Assembly (NCBI GenBank): GCA_015709695.1
Contig: CP054183.1
Span: 1,476,992-1,540,991, forward strand
Origin: Gammaproteobacteria bacterium
Lineage (GTDB): Bacteria; Pseudomonadota; Gammaproteobacteria; Steroidobacterales; GCA-2729495
DNA: 64,000 nucleotides
Direction: 5' to 3'
A program made the translations under genes and the position numbers. Below the pieces are notes generated by a model. It had not been told where the DNA came from. It searched no databases and worked only from the letters and a program-made list of their open reading frames with translations. Below are positions 7,594 through 15,340 of this stretch, in pieces. Positions within the stretch are counted from its first letter, which is position 1. Every line of letters begins with the position of its first letter.

Positions 7594-9090
7594 TTACAGC
7601 ACCCCGGCGAGCTTGCGGGCGACGCGGCGCACCTGTTCGGGATCGGCCTGGCTGACCTCGGCGTAGTCGCTGAAGCGCTCGGGCACCTTGATGGTGGCGT
7701 CGATGCCCATCTGCTCGGAGGTGGTGGGGAAACCCTGCGGGCCCTTGGGCGCCGAGGGGTCGAGCACCATGGCCTGGCCGCTGCGGTTGATGATGACGTC
7801 GCTGTAGGGCTGCACACGGGTGAGGATGGCCCACTCCACGGCCTGCAGGTCGTAGGGGTTCACGTCGGGGCCGACCACCACCAGCAGCTTGGCGGTGCGG
7901 GGCCAGCGGCCGGCGGCGCCCCAGGCGGCGTGCAGCACGTACTTGCCGAACTCCGGGTGCGGCTTGCTGGCGCCGTCGACGGCGAGCTGCACGATGTAGG
8001 TCATGTTCGGCGTCACCACCGCATCCTTGACCTCGGGGATCTTGCGCTGCAGGTCCGCCAGCAGCTCGCCCTCCACCGGCATCAGCGCCATGTAGTTGTG
8101 GTCGAACGGCGGCATCATCTCGATGGTGCCGTACCACAGCGGGTCCTTGCGGTGGGTGATGGTGGTGATGTCGAAGATCGGGAAGATCTGGTGCTTGTCG
8201 TAGTAGCCGACGGAGTTGGAGTGCCAGCCGATGATGTCGCTGGGCACATCGGGCCGGAACACGCCCTCGATGATGTACTCGGCGGTCGCCGGCACCTCGA
8301 GGTCCACGCTCTCGCATTTCACCAGCTCCACCGGGCTGCCGCGCAGACCGCCGGCGTAATCGTACTCGTCCATGCCGAAGGGGATGCCGGTGGCGCAGGC
8401 CAGGTGCAGCGCCGGATCCACCTGGCAGGCGATGGCCAGTTCCAGCGGCCGGCCCAGCTTCTGCGCCTTCGCCAGGTGCAGGCCGATGTGGTTCATCGGC
8501 GGGTTCCAGAAGGCGAACAAGGACAGCTGCTTCTTCATCTGCTCTTCGCTGTAGCGGCCACCCTGCGGATGCTCGCTGTTCCAGAAGCTGGTGACACGGT
8601 AGGCGCCGACGTTGCGCACGCCGGTTTCCGGGTCTTTGGTCACCACCACGCCGCCCGTTATATAAGAGGAGCCCTCGCGGCCGAAGAACACGTGCGGGAT
8701 GTGCTGGTCGACGGATACCTTCTCGCGCGGGATGACCACCTCCTTGCACGGGGCCCTGGCGCGATCGACCAGCTTCGGCTTGATCCAGCCCGACGGTTCC
8801 TGCAATACCCTGACGTGCCGCAGCTTGGCCTCCAGCGGGTCGCGGGTGCCGAGGATCATGGCGGTGCGCTCGCGGGTGCCGTAGGGATTGAACACCAGCG
8901 GCACGCCCGGCGTGTTGTAGCCCTCGAGCTTGTCGAGCACCAGCGCCGGGCCATCGGTCTCGGCGAGGTGACGCATCAGCGCCTGCAGCTCGTTGCGCCC
9001 ACGCTCGACATTGAACGGCACGCTGATGCGCCGGAGCTGGCCCGCCTCCTCGAGCTGGGCGAGGAATTCACGCATGTCCTGGTATGCCAT
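7594..9090 (-). CDS. UbiD-family prenyl-FMN-dependent decarboxylase
   Basis: This 498-residue protein spans the full UbiD length, beginning MAYQDMREFLAQLEEAGQLR. The ATG at 9090 is preceded by AAGGAA about nine bases upstream. UbiD enzymes decarboxylate or carboxylate alpha,beta-unsaturated or aromatic acids with prenylated FMN and K+/Mn2+. The N-terminal domain, the flavin-binding region (GGVVVTKDPETG) and the C-terminal domain are all present. A ubiX gene for cofactor synthesis lies 1.5 kb away. The setting at the head of the LeuCD/lyase operon suggests a catabolic UbiD rather than the ubiquinone enzyme. The family is certain, the substrate unknown. Confidence 0.88.
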   Translation of the reverse strand: MAYQDMREFLAQLEEAGQLRRISVPFNVERGRNELQALMRHLAETDGPALVLDKLEGYNTPGVPLVFNPYGTRERTAMILGTRDPLEAKLRHVRVLQEPSGWIKPKLVDRARAPCKEVVIPREKVSVDQHIPHVFFGREGSSYITGGVVVTKDPETGVRNVGAYRVTSFWNSEHPQGGRYSEEQMKKQLSLFAFWNPPMNHIGLHLAKAQKLGRPLELAIACQVDPALHLACATGIPFGMDEYDYAGGLRGSPVELVKCESVDLEVPATAEYIIEGVFRPDVPSDIIGWHSNSVGYYDKHQIFPIFDITTITHRKDPLWYGTIEMMPPFDHNYMALMPVEGELLADLQRKIPEVKDAVVTPNMTYIVQLAVDGASKPHPEFGKYVLHAAWGAAGRWPRTAKLLVVVGPDVNPYDLQAVEWAILTRVQPYSDVIINRSGQAMVLDPSAPKGPQGFPTTSEQMGIDATIKVPERFSDYAEVSQADPEQVRRVARKLAGVL

Positions 9091-9229
9091 CGGCCGGATT
9101 TCCTTCTCGTGATGCCTGGTTCGGCTGCCGGAACCGGACGGCCCGCCAGCCCGCCACACCATAGCATTTGCCACCGGCCCACGTATCATCCGGCCTCCAC
9201 GTGTTCATTTTCATTCCGGGGAGTCGCCC

Positions 9230-10024
9230 ATGGCCGCCCGCAAAGTCGCCATCGTCACCGGTTCCGCCACGGGTGTGGGCGCCGCCGCCGCCATCCTGCT
9301 GGCCGAACGCGGCTGCAACGTCGTCGTCAACTACACGCGCAGCCAGGCCGAGGCCGAGGAAACGGCCGCAGCCTGCCGCGAACGGGGCGCCGAGGTGATC
9401 GTCTTCCAGGCCGACGTGGCCGATGACGACGCCTGCCAGGGCATGGCGCGTGCCGCGGCCGAGCGCTGGGGACGCATCGACTACCTCATCAACAATGCCG
9501 CCCGCACCAAGTTCAATCCGTACCCGAAGCTCAACGGCGTCAGCAAGCAGGACTTCCTCGACATCTACGCGGTGAACGTCGTCGGTGCCTACCAGATGGT
9601 GCGGGCCGTCACCCCCTACATGAAGAAGCAGGGCGCCGGCGCCATCGTCAACGATTCCTCCATCGGCGGCGTGACCGGCATCGCCTCCTCCATCCCCTAC
9701 GCCGCCTCCAAGGCAGCGCTGAACATGATGACGAAGTCGCTGGCCCATGTGCTGGCGCCCGAGATCCGCATCAATGCCGTGGTCCCGGGCATGATCCAGA
9801 CCCGCTGGCTGAAGGGAGGCATGGGCGAGGAGCAGTACCAGGCCATGCTCAGCGCCCAGAGCCAGGCGCTGCCACTGAAGAAGGTGGCGACCGCGGAAGA
9901 CATCGCCCGCGTGCTGGTGTGGTTCCTCACGGATGCCGAGCTGATCACCGGCGAGACGCTGATCGTCGACAGCGGCATCCACCTGGGGCAGCTGCCGCCC
10001 TACTCGAGCGGCGATGCCTACTGA
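9230..10024 (+). CDS. Short-chain dehydrogenase/reductase
   Basis: This is a 264-residue classical SDR with a TGSATGVG cofactor motif at 10-17, NNAA at 88-91, and the catalytic set S143/S144, Y157 and K161 (YAASK). It is an NAD(P)-dependent oxidoreductase; the asparagine in the Rossmann strand (VVVNYTRS) hints at NADP preference. The ATG at 9230 has a GGGGAG ribosome binding site just upstream. It diverges from the ubiD-like gene across 139 bases, which must hold both promoters, so the two may share regulation. Its stop overlaps the convergent PPOX-type gene by seven bases. The substrate is unknown. Confidence 0.88.
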   Translation: MAARKVAIVTGSATGVGAAAAILLAERGCNVVVNYTRSQAEAEETAAACRERGAEVIVFQADVADDDACQGMARAAAERWGRIDYLINNAARTKFNPYPKLNGVSKQDFLDIYAVNVVGAYQMVRAVTPYMKKQGAGAIVNDSSIGGVTGIASSIPYAASKAALNMMTKSLAHVLAPEIRINAVVPGMIQTRWLKGGMGEEQYQAMLSAQSQALPLKKVATAEDIARVLVWFLTDAELITGETLIVDSGIHLGQLPPYSSGDAY

Positions 10025-10512
10025 GGCGGGGCGCCCGCCGCGGGCTCGCGCAGCTCGATGCGGAAGCCGAAGCCGCGCGCATTGTCGATCAGGCGGATGC
10101 TGCGCGGCGTGAGGCACCAGAAGTCGGTGTTCTTCAGTCGCGAGGCGATGAGCTGCTCGTCGGCCGAGCGCGGCTGCTCGAACAGCGCCTTCACGCTTGG
10201 AAACTTGTCGAGGTAGAGCGCCAGCGCCGCGGCACGGCCCGCCGGCGCCACGCATGCCGCGTCGCCCTCGATCTGCAGGCCGCGCACATCGTGCCAGTTG
10301 TCGGGGTCGGCGTTGATCGCCGCCGCCACGCGCGGATTGGCGGCCATGTCCCGCGCGTGGCGGGTACGCCGGTCGGAGACGAAGTACAGCCGCAGGGCCT
10401 CGTCGCTGGCATAGAACACGGCCGCCGCCCAGGGCTGGCCATCGTGGCAGGTGGCCAGCGTCAGCGCGTGGTGGCTGGCGAGCAGCTGCGCGACGGCGGC
10501 GCGATCGTTCAT
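10018..10512 (-). CDS. Pyridoxamine 5'-phosphate oxidase-like (PPOX) flavin-binding protein
   Basis: This 164-residue split-barrel protein shows features of the PPOX/FMN-binding family: LATCHDGQPWAAAVFYAS, LRLYFVSDRRTRHARD and an NPRVAAAI segment. Such proteins bind FMN, F420 or heme and act on small hydrophobic substrates or pyridoxal derivatives. It is too divergent to be called PdxH. It lies 29 bases downstream of ubiX on the same strand, so the two are likely co-transcribed, and its start codon lies inside a four-copy 11-base repeat. Association with flavin chemistry fits the ubiX neighbour but is inferred. Confidence 0.8.
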   Translation of the reverse strand: MNDRAAVAQLLASHHALTLATCHDGQPWAAAVFYASDEALRLYFVSDRRTRHARDMAANPRVAAAINADPDNWHDVRGLQIEGDAACVAPAGRAAALALYLDKFPSVKALFEQPRSADEQLIASRLKNTDFWCLTPRSIRLIDNARGFGFRIELREPAAGAPPQ

Positions 10513-10551
10513 CGAGGGTTCATCGCGGGCTCATCGCCGATTCATCGCGGG
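10508..10551 (-). repeat. Four-copy 11-base tandem repeat across the ubiX/PPOX junction
   Basis: Four consecutive 11-base units, TTCATCGAGGG, TTCATCGCGGG, CTCATCGCCGA and TTCATCGCGGG on the plus strand, occupy 10508-10551. The ubiX stop and the PPOX-type start are in the outer copies. Read on the coding strand, every unit contains ATGA, giving four closely spaced ATGs in different frames because 11 is not a multiple of 3. Confidence 0.8.
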
Positions 10552-11138
10552 CGCCTGGTGCCGCGCGCGCGCCTGGCCGCGGGCCCGTTCCAGCGACGGA
10601 CGATGCCGCTGTCGATGCCGAACAGGTCCAGCAGCCGCCCCACCGTGTGGTTCACCAGGTCGTCCACCGACTTCGGCGCGGCGTAGAACGCCGGCATCGG
10701 CGGCGCGATGATGGCGCCCATGCGGCTCGCCTCGTGCAGCAGCCGGCAATGGCCCTCGTGCAGCGGCGATTCCCGCGGCACCAGCACCAGGCGGCGGCGC
10801 TCCTTGAGGACCACGTCGGCGGCGCGGATCATCAGCGTGTCGGCATAGGAATGGACGATGCCCGACAGCGTCTTCATCGAGCAGGGCGCGACGATCATGC
10901 CGTCGGTGCGGAACGAGCCGCTGGCAATGCTGGCGGCGAGGTTCAGGTCGCTGTGCACGACCTGGGCGAGCTTCTCCACCCGCTTCAGGTCCAGGCCGGT
11001 CTCCAGCGCGATGTTGAGCTTGCCGCCCTGGCTGATGACCAGGTGGGTTTCCACCTGCGGCTGCGCCGCCAGGACTTCCAGCAGGCGGATGCCGTAGACG
11101 ACACCGCTCGCGCCCGATATGCCGACGATGAGCCGCAT
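10542..11138 (-). CDS. ubiX: Flavin prenyltransferase UbiX
   Basis: This 198-residue protein has the GISGASG phosphate-binding motif at 6-12, the conserved VAPCSMKTL segment and the C-terminal RLLDLFGID of UbiX. UbiX joins dimethylallyl phosphate to reduced FMN to make prenyl-FMN, the cofactor of UbiD enzymes. It therefore supplies the UbiD-like decarboxylase nearby and perhaps a housekeeping UbiD elsewhere. The Arg-rich C-terminal tail (about the last 20 residues) extends past the usual end. It starts 25 bases downstream of tRNA-Thr on the same strand and is followed by the PPOX-type gene. Confidence 0.92.
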   Translation of the reverse strand: MRLIVGISGASGVVYGIRLLEVLAAQPQVETHLVISQGGKLNIALETGLDLKRVEKLAQVVHSDLNLAASIASGSFRTDGMIVAPCSMKTLSGIVHSYADTLMIRAADVVLKERRRLVLVPRESPLHEGHCRLLHEASRMGAIIAPPMPAFYAAPKSVDDLVNHTVGRLLDLFGIDSGIVRRWNGPAARRARGTRRPR

Positions 11139-11162
11139 GGCGATTCCCCGGTGACGGGATGG

Positions 11163-11238
11163 TGGTGCCGGCGGAGGGACTTGAACCCCCGACCTCTCGC
11201 TTACGAAGCGACTGCTCTACCAACTGAGCTACGCCGGC
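11163..11238 (-). tRNA. tRNA-Thr (anticodon CGT)
   Basis: The reverse strand folds into a full cloverleaf: acceptor GCCGGCG/CGCCGGC, D arm GCTC/GAGC, anticodon loop TTCGTAA with anticodon CGT, and T arm GGGGG/CCCTC with loop TTCAAGT. The 27:43 position is a G-G mismatch. The discriminator is A73 and CCA is encoded. It reads ACG codons, which are frequent in a GC-rich genome. Confidence 0.95.
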
Positions 11239-11271
11239 GCGGCGGCGAAGTATAGCAGCTCGGGCTGCCGC

Positions 11272-11685
11272 TCACCCGTCCTTGCGCGGTCGCACGCGGA
11301 TGATGACCTCGACGCTCTCCGCCTCGGTGGCGCGCGGCAGCGCCGGCAGCCGCGGCAGGCGCAGGTCGGCGGGGTCGATGTCGGTGAGCTCGCCGGTCTC
11401 GGCGTTGTAGAAATGGTGGTGCGGGCGGGTGGTGGAATCGTAGAGCAGGCGGGCCGGGTCCACGGCCACCTCGCGGATCAGGCCGCGGCGGGAGAACAGG
11501 CTGAGCGTGTTGTAGATCGTCGCCCGCGACACGCGCTGCCCGGTCCTGCGCAGGGTGGCGAGCAGCTGGTCGGCCGAGAAGTGGCAGGGGCGTTCCAGCA
11601 CCAGCATGCCGATCTGCAGGCGCTGGGCGGTCGGCCGCACGCCATGCTCGACGAGTTGTGCGCTGACGCGCTCGCGAAGATCCAA
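11272..11685 (-). CDS. Fur-family transcriptional regulator, Irr-like
   Basis: This 137-residue protein has the Fur winged helix (RPTAQRLQIGMLVLERP, then SRATIYNTLSLFSRRGLI) and a metal/heme-site histidine run HHH at 89-91. It lacks the C-terminal CxxC zinc pairs of classical Fur. The lack of cysteines and the VAVDPARLLYD wing resemble Irr-type iron/heme regulators. The start is probably the TTG at 11685 and carries some uncertainty. It sits upstream of tRNA-Thr on the same strand and diverges from pilus operon 1, so it could regulate across the 146-base gap; that is inference. Confidence 0.85.
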   Translation of the reverse strand: MDLRERVSAQLVEHGVRPTAQRLQIGMLVLERPCHFSADQLLATLRRTGQRVSRATIYNTLSLFSRRGLIREVAVDPARLLYDSTTRPHHHFYNAETGELTDIDPADLRLPRLPALPRATEAESVEVIIRVRPRKDG

Positions 11686-11761
11686 GTGTCGTGTCCGCCG
11701 GCAAGGCTCCTGCGCCGCATTCTAGTGGGCCGGCCGCCGGGCTGTAAACGCGCGCACCGCG

Positions 11762-11783
11762 CCGGGAATCCAGTGATTCCCGG
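11762..11783. promoter_or_regulatory. Perfect inverted repeat between the Fur-family gene and pilus operon 1
   Basis: CCGGGAATC, a cagt spacer and GATTCCCGG form a perfect 9-base-arm dyad about 50 bases upstream of the first pilin ATG and about 75 bases upstream of the divergent regulator start. It could be an operator or an RNA hairpin in the pilus leader. No T-run follows, so an intrinsic terminator is unlikely. Confidence 0.5.
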
Positions 11784-11831
11784 GGGAAACGGCGGCTGTG
11801 GCGCCGGGTGGCGCCGCCTAAGCTGCGCGCC

Positions 11832-12365
11832 ATGGAACGGCGCGCCCACGGCCTGAGCCTGCTGGAGATGCTGCTGGCGCTGCTGGCCGCCGCCGTGCTG
11901 GCGGTCACCGCGGTGCCGTTATGTCAGCAGCTGCTGCTGGAGGCGCGCATGGTCGCGGCGGTCAACGGCTTCGTGCACGCCATCCACCTCGCCCGGGTCA
12001 CCGCGGCCACGCAGGCCCGCGACGTGGTGGTCTGCCGCAGCCTGGACGCCAGGCACTGCGCGCCGGCGGGCGACTGGACCAGCGGCTGGCTGGTGTTCGT
12101 CAACGGCGACGGCGACGACCCGCCCGCCGTCGACCCGGGCGAGCCGGTGCTGGCGGCGAGCAGCGCCCTGCCGCTCGCCTCGGTGCGCAGCAACCGGCGG
12201 GCCTATGCCCTGCGCCCCCACGCCCTGCGGGCCAGCAACGGCACGGTGGTCTTCTGCGATGCCCGGGGACCGGCCCGGGCCCGGGCGGTGATCGTCAGCT
12301 ACAGCGGCCGGCCGCGGCTGTCGCGGGAGACCGCCGACGGTCGTCCACTGACATGCCCCGGCTGA
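11832..12365 (+). CDS. fimT: GspH/FimT-type minor pseudopilin, pilus operon 1
   Basis: This 177-residue prepilin has a short basic leader ending in G7 and then LSLLEMLLALL, with Glu at mature position 5 as needed for prepilin peptidase processing and assembly. The C-terminal GspH domain has paired cysteines (VVCRSLDARHC) and GDWTSGWLVFVNGDGDD, typical of FimT/FimU proteins. The ATG at 11832 is chosen because it gives the short charged leader. It is the first gene of an eight-gene operon and is likely to act in the minor-pilin complex that primes type IV pilus assembly in the inner membrane. Confidence 0.85.
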   Translation: MERRAHGLSLLEMLLALLAAAVLAVTAVPLCQQLLLEARMVAAVNGFVHAIHLARVTAATQARDVVVCRSLDARHCAPAGDWTSGWLVFVNGDGDDPPAVDPGEPVLAASSALPLASVRSNRRAYALRPHALRASNGTVVFCDARGPARARAVIVSYSGRPRLSRETADGRPLTCPG

Positions 12366-12458
12366 GTCCGCAGGGGCCGCCGGCCGCTCATCCCTGCATG
12401 CGTGCCGCCCATCGGGACAGGCTGACCCCGGCCGGCGGGCGCGGCAGGATGCACGGTG

Positions 12459-13073
12459 ATGGGCAAGAAGCACCAAGAAGGCTTCACCCTCATCGAGCTC
12501 CTGGTGCTGATGATGGTGTTGGCGTTGACCCTGGGCCTCGGCGTGCCGGCCATGACCGGCATGGCGGCGAACGGCCGCATGACCGTGGCCGCCAATGACC
12601 TCGTGAGCAGCATCCGGGCCGCGCGTGCACAGGCCTCGACGCGCAGCCGGCCCGTCACGCTGTGCGCCAGCAGCGACTGGCAGGCCGATGAACCCGGCTG
12701 CGCGCCCTCGGCCTCGCTGTTCGACGGCTGGATCGTCTTCGAGGACGCCGACGGCAACGCCGCGCGCAGCACCGGCGAAGCCGTGCTGCTGGCCCACGGG
12801 CCCATCGACGACCGCATCCGCGGCGAGGCGCGCACCGCGGCCGACGGCGGCACGCCGCAGTTCCTCAGCTTCCGCAGCGACGGCTTCCCGGCCGAAGTCG
12901 CCGGGCGCCCCGGGATCCGCAACCTGCAGCTCTGCGATGCGCGCGGCGATCGCGACACCGGCGGCGGGCGTGCCGCCGGCCGCTGGATCATCGTCAGCCC
13001 GGCGGGCCACACGGTGCTGGTCGACCAGGTCAGCCGCCTGCAGGATGCCGCCAACCCGCTGGGGGGCTGCTGA
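12459..13073 (+). CDS. fimU: GspH/FimU-type minor pseudopilin, pilus operon 1
   Basis: This 204-residue prepilin has the leader MGKKHQEG and mature N-terminus FTLIELLVLMMV, with Glu5. It carries the GspH-family pattern (AANDLVSSIRAARAQA, VTLCASSDW, GWIVFEDADGN). The ATG at 12459 follows an in-frame GTG at 12456 and is preferred. It lies 93 bases after the first pilin gene and two bases before pilV. It is paralogous to the pilin at 46213-46815 with closely similar landmarks, including LCDARGD-DTGGG near the C-terminus. It likely belongs to the tip or priming complex. Confidence 0.87.
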   Translation: MGKKHQEGFTLIELLVLMMVLALTLGLGVPAMTGMAANGRMTVAANDLVSSIRAARAQASTRSRPVTLCASSDWQADEPGCAPSASLFDGWIVFEDADGNAARSTGEAVLLAHGPIDDRIRGEARTAADGGTPQFLSFRSDGFPAEVAGRPGIRNLQLCDARGDRDTGGGRAAGRWIIVSPAGHTVLVDQVSRLQDAANPLGGC

Positions 13074-13075
13074 CC

Positions 13076-13534
13076 ATGGCCGGGCGGCGCCCCCGCCGTC
13101 GCAGCCGCGGCTTCAGCCTGGTCGAGGTGCTGGTTGCGCTGGTGGTCATGGCGGTGGGCATGCTCGGCATCGCCGGCCTCTACATCGAGGGACTGCGCGC
13201 CGGGCGCACCTCGGTCTACCGTGGGGCGGCGGTCACGCTGGCCGGCGACATGGCCGACCGCATCCGCGCCAACCCGGGCGGCAGCTATGCCGGCAGCGGA
13301 CCGGGCGCCGACCGCGGCTGCGTCAACGGCGGTGGCGATTGCAGCGCGGACGATCTCGCCGCGGACGACTGGTTTCGCTGGCTGGGCGACCTGCACCGGC
13401 GGCTGCCGGCGGGCGCCACCGCGGTGATCGAGGAGCAGGCCGGCGCCCCGGTGCGCCAGGTCGCCATCACGCTGTCCTGGCCCGAGGCGGGGCAGGAGGC
13501 ACCGGTCACCTACTCGCTGGCGCTGCAGCTATGA
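13076..13534 (+). CDS. pilV: Minor pilin PilV, pilus operon 1
   Basis: This 152-residue prepilin has an Arg-rich leader (MAGRRPRRRSRG) and mature FSLVEVLVALVVMAVGMLGI, the PilV/GspI signature, followed by GLRAGRTSVYRGAAVTLAGD and the DMADRIRANP segment typical of PilV. The stop overlaps the pilW ATG (ATGA at 13531-13534). PilV acts with PilW, PilX, FimU and PilY1 in pilus initiation. It is paralogous to 46823-47293. Confidence 0.9.
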   Translation: MAGRRPRRRSRGFSLVEVLVALVVMAVGMLGIAGLYIEGLRAGRTSVYRGAAVTLAGDMADRIRANPGGSYAGSGPGADRGCVNGGGDCSADDLAADDWFRWLGDLHRRLPAGATAVIEEQAGAPVRQVAITLSWPEAGQEAPVTYSLALQL

Positions 13535-14499
13535 GCAGCCGGCATCACGACCGCGGCATGACGCTGATCGAGCTGATGGTGGCGATGGCCATCGGCCTGT
13601 TCCTCACCTGGGGCGCGTTCGAGGTGTACCTGCAGAGCAAGGGCAACTACAAGGCCGCCGAGGTGGCGACCCGCCTGCAGGAGAACGCGCGCTTCGCGCT
13701 GGAGACCATCGAGCCGGACCTGCGCCTCGCCGGGTTCTGGGGCCCGAGCACCAACACCGCCTTCGCGCCCGACGCCACCGGCATCGCCGTGAGCTGCGGC
13801 GGCAACGATGCGCGCGCCTGGGTGCTGGCGCTCGATCGCCCCATCAGCGCCAGCGACGACGGCTACGACATCCCCGGCTGCGGGCCGCATGGCACGGCCC
13901 GCGCCGGCAGCGACGTGCTGGTCATCCGCCATGCAGGGGAAATGCTCGCCAGCCCCGACCCCGGGCAGCCGCAGGTGGCCAGCAACCTGGCGATGGCCCG
14001 GGTGTTCGACGACGGCGTCGTGCCCGCCGACATCCTCGCCGGCGGCGGCGAAACCCGCGACCTGCAGGTGCACGCCTACTACGTCGACAACAGCTCGAGC
14101 TTCGACGCCGGCGTCCCCTCGCTGCGGCGGCTCACCCTGGTCAAGGGCGGGATCATCGAGGACCAGGAGATGATCACCGGCGTCGAGAACCTGCAGCTGC
14201 AGTTCGGCCTGGACACCAATGGCGATGGCAGCGTGGAGCGCTACGTGGACCCGGACAGCCCGGCGGTGACGCCCGGTGCCGTCGGTTACCTGGAGGATGC
14301 GCGCATCGTCGCCGTCCGTCTCTGGATGCTGGTGCGCTCCGAGGAGTCCCCGGGCCCCGCCTTCAGCGATGCGCGCAGCTACCAGCCGCTGGACCTCGAT
14401 GCTCCCCTCATCACCCCGGGCGATGCCGACTACCCGGCGCAGTTCCAGCGCATCGAGGTGACGAAGACCGTCCTGTTGCGCAACGTGGGGGCCCGCTGA
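13531..14499 (+). CDS. pilW: Minor pilin PilW, pilus operon 1
   Basis: This 322-residue prepilin has leader MSSRHHDRG and mature MTLIELMVAMAIGLFLTWGA. The larger C-terminal domain shows the PilW pattern: ENARFALETIEPDLRLAGFW, later SLRRLTLVKGG and ITGVENLQLQFGLDTNGDG. It overlaps pilV by four bases and pilX by one, consistent with coupled translation. The role is inner-membrane assembly of the minor-pilin/PilY1 subcomplex. The paralogue lies at 47293-48219. Confidence 0.9.
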   Translation: MSSRHHDRGMTLIELMVAMAIGLFLTWGAFEVYLQSKGNYKAAEVATRLQENARFALETIEPDLRLAGFWGPSTNTAFAPDATGIAVSCGGNDARAWVLALDRPISASDDGYDIPGCGPHGTARAGSDVLVIRHAGEMLASPDPGQPQVASNLAMARVFDDGVVPADILAGGGETRDLQVHAYYVDNSSSFDAGVPSLRRLTLVKGGIIEDQEMITGVENLQLQFGLDTNGDGSVERYVDPDSPAVTPGAVGYLEDARIVAVRLWMLVRSEESPGPAFSDARSYQPLDLDAPLITPGDADYPAQFQRIEVTKTVLLRNVGAR

Positions 14500-14984
14500 T
14501 GCGGCCCGCGACAGCACATGCTCACGCATCGCAGCGGGGAGCCGCCCTGATCGTCGGCCTGGTGATGCTGATGGTGCTGACGGTGCTCGCCATCTCCGCC
14601 ATGCGCACCGCGACGCTGGATCTCGTCATGGCCGGCAACGCCCAGTTCCGCGAGAACGCCTTCCAGCTCGCCGACTCCGGCATTGCCGCCACCCTGCGCC
14701 GCGTGGAGGCCAGCGCCATCGATCTCGACGCCGTGCCGCCCTGCCCGGCCAGCCCCCGCCCGTGGAGCGCCGCAGCCCTGCCCTGGGAGGCCCCGGTGGC
14801 AGTGCCGGCACTCAAGGGGCGCTACGAAGTGCGGCTGTGCGCCGCCGGCAGGACGCATGACGCGGTCGGCTCGAGCGTCGGCTTCACGCAGCTGCACTAC
14901 CGCATCGAGTCCCGCGGCCGCACCGACCAGCGCAATGCCGAAGCCATCCACGCCCAGGGCTTCTACCGGGAGTACGAAGAATGA
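14499..14984 (+). CDS. pilX: Minor pilin PilX, pilus operon 1
   Basis: This 161-residue protein has a leader ending SQRG and hydrophobic N-terminus AALIVGLVMLMVLTVLAISA, the PilX/GspK-like pattern without Glu5. It is followed by LDLVMAGNAQFRENAFQLAD, a strong PilX hallmark. The ATG shares one base with the pilW stop, and the stop overlaps the next gene by four bases. PilX-like proteins cap or seed the pilus tip. The paralogue at 48224-48673 has the same NAQ/NMQ-ENAFQLA region. Confidence 0.88.
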   Translation: MRPATAHAHASQRGAALIVGLVMLMVLTVLAISAMRTATLDLVMAGNAQFRENAFQLADSGIAATLRRVEASAIDLDAVPPCPASPRPWSAAALPWEAPVAVPALKGRYEVRLCAAGRTHDAVGSSVGFTQLHYRIESRGRTDQRNAEAIHAQGFYREYEE

Positions 14985-15340
14985 CGCCGTGGACCACGCG
15001 CGTGCTGCCCCTGCTGCTGGCGCTGGCCGCCGCCGGCAGCGCGCAGGCCAGCCTGAAGGCCATCGAACAGGCCTACGAACTCGACCCCGCCGAGGTCAGC
15101 CTGCCCGCCGCGACCGGCGGCAGCCTGGCGCTGCGCCGCTGCGCGGGTTGCGCGGCCGAGCTGCTGCGCGTGGACGCGCACACGCAGTTCCAGGTGCTGC
15201 CGGGAGCCGGCAACGTCAGCCTCGATGTCCTGCGCCGCGAGGCCGGGCGGGTCGCCAGCCGGCCGCGCACCTCGATCTTCGTCTACTTCGATCCGCGTTC
15301 CGGCATCGTGCGGCGGATCGTGCTGGATGCCACGCAATGA
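14981..15340 (+). CDS. Small secreted CxGC protein of pilus operon 1, function unknown
   Basis: This 119-residue protein begins with a signal peptide (MTPWTTRVLPLLLALAAAGS then AQA). The mature part starts with an IEQAYELDPAEVSLP segment and has a CAGC motif, then a basic C-terminus ending RRIVLDATQ. It overlaps pilX by four bases and pilY1 by four bases, so it is embedded in the operon. A clear paralogue sits at the same place in operon 2 (48708-49061) with CTGC and the same IE-AYE----VSLP pattern. I know no named family. A redox or metal role through CxGC, or a chaperone for PilY1 disulphides, is a guess. Confidence 0.8.
   Translation: MTPWTTRVLPLLLALAAAGSAQASLKAIEQAYELDPAEVSLPAATGGSLALRRCAGCAAELLRVDAHTQFQVLPGAGNVSLDVLRREAGRVASRPRTSIFVYFDPRSGIVRRIVLDATQ

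Noticed and set aside
7594..9090. Housekeeping ubiquinone decarboxylase UbiD
   Set aside because: The position at the head of a catabolic-looking operon and the divergence from typical UbiD N-terminal sequence make this unproven, so no symbol was given.
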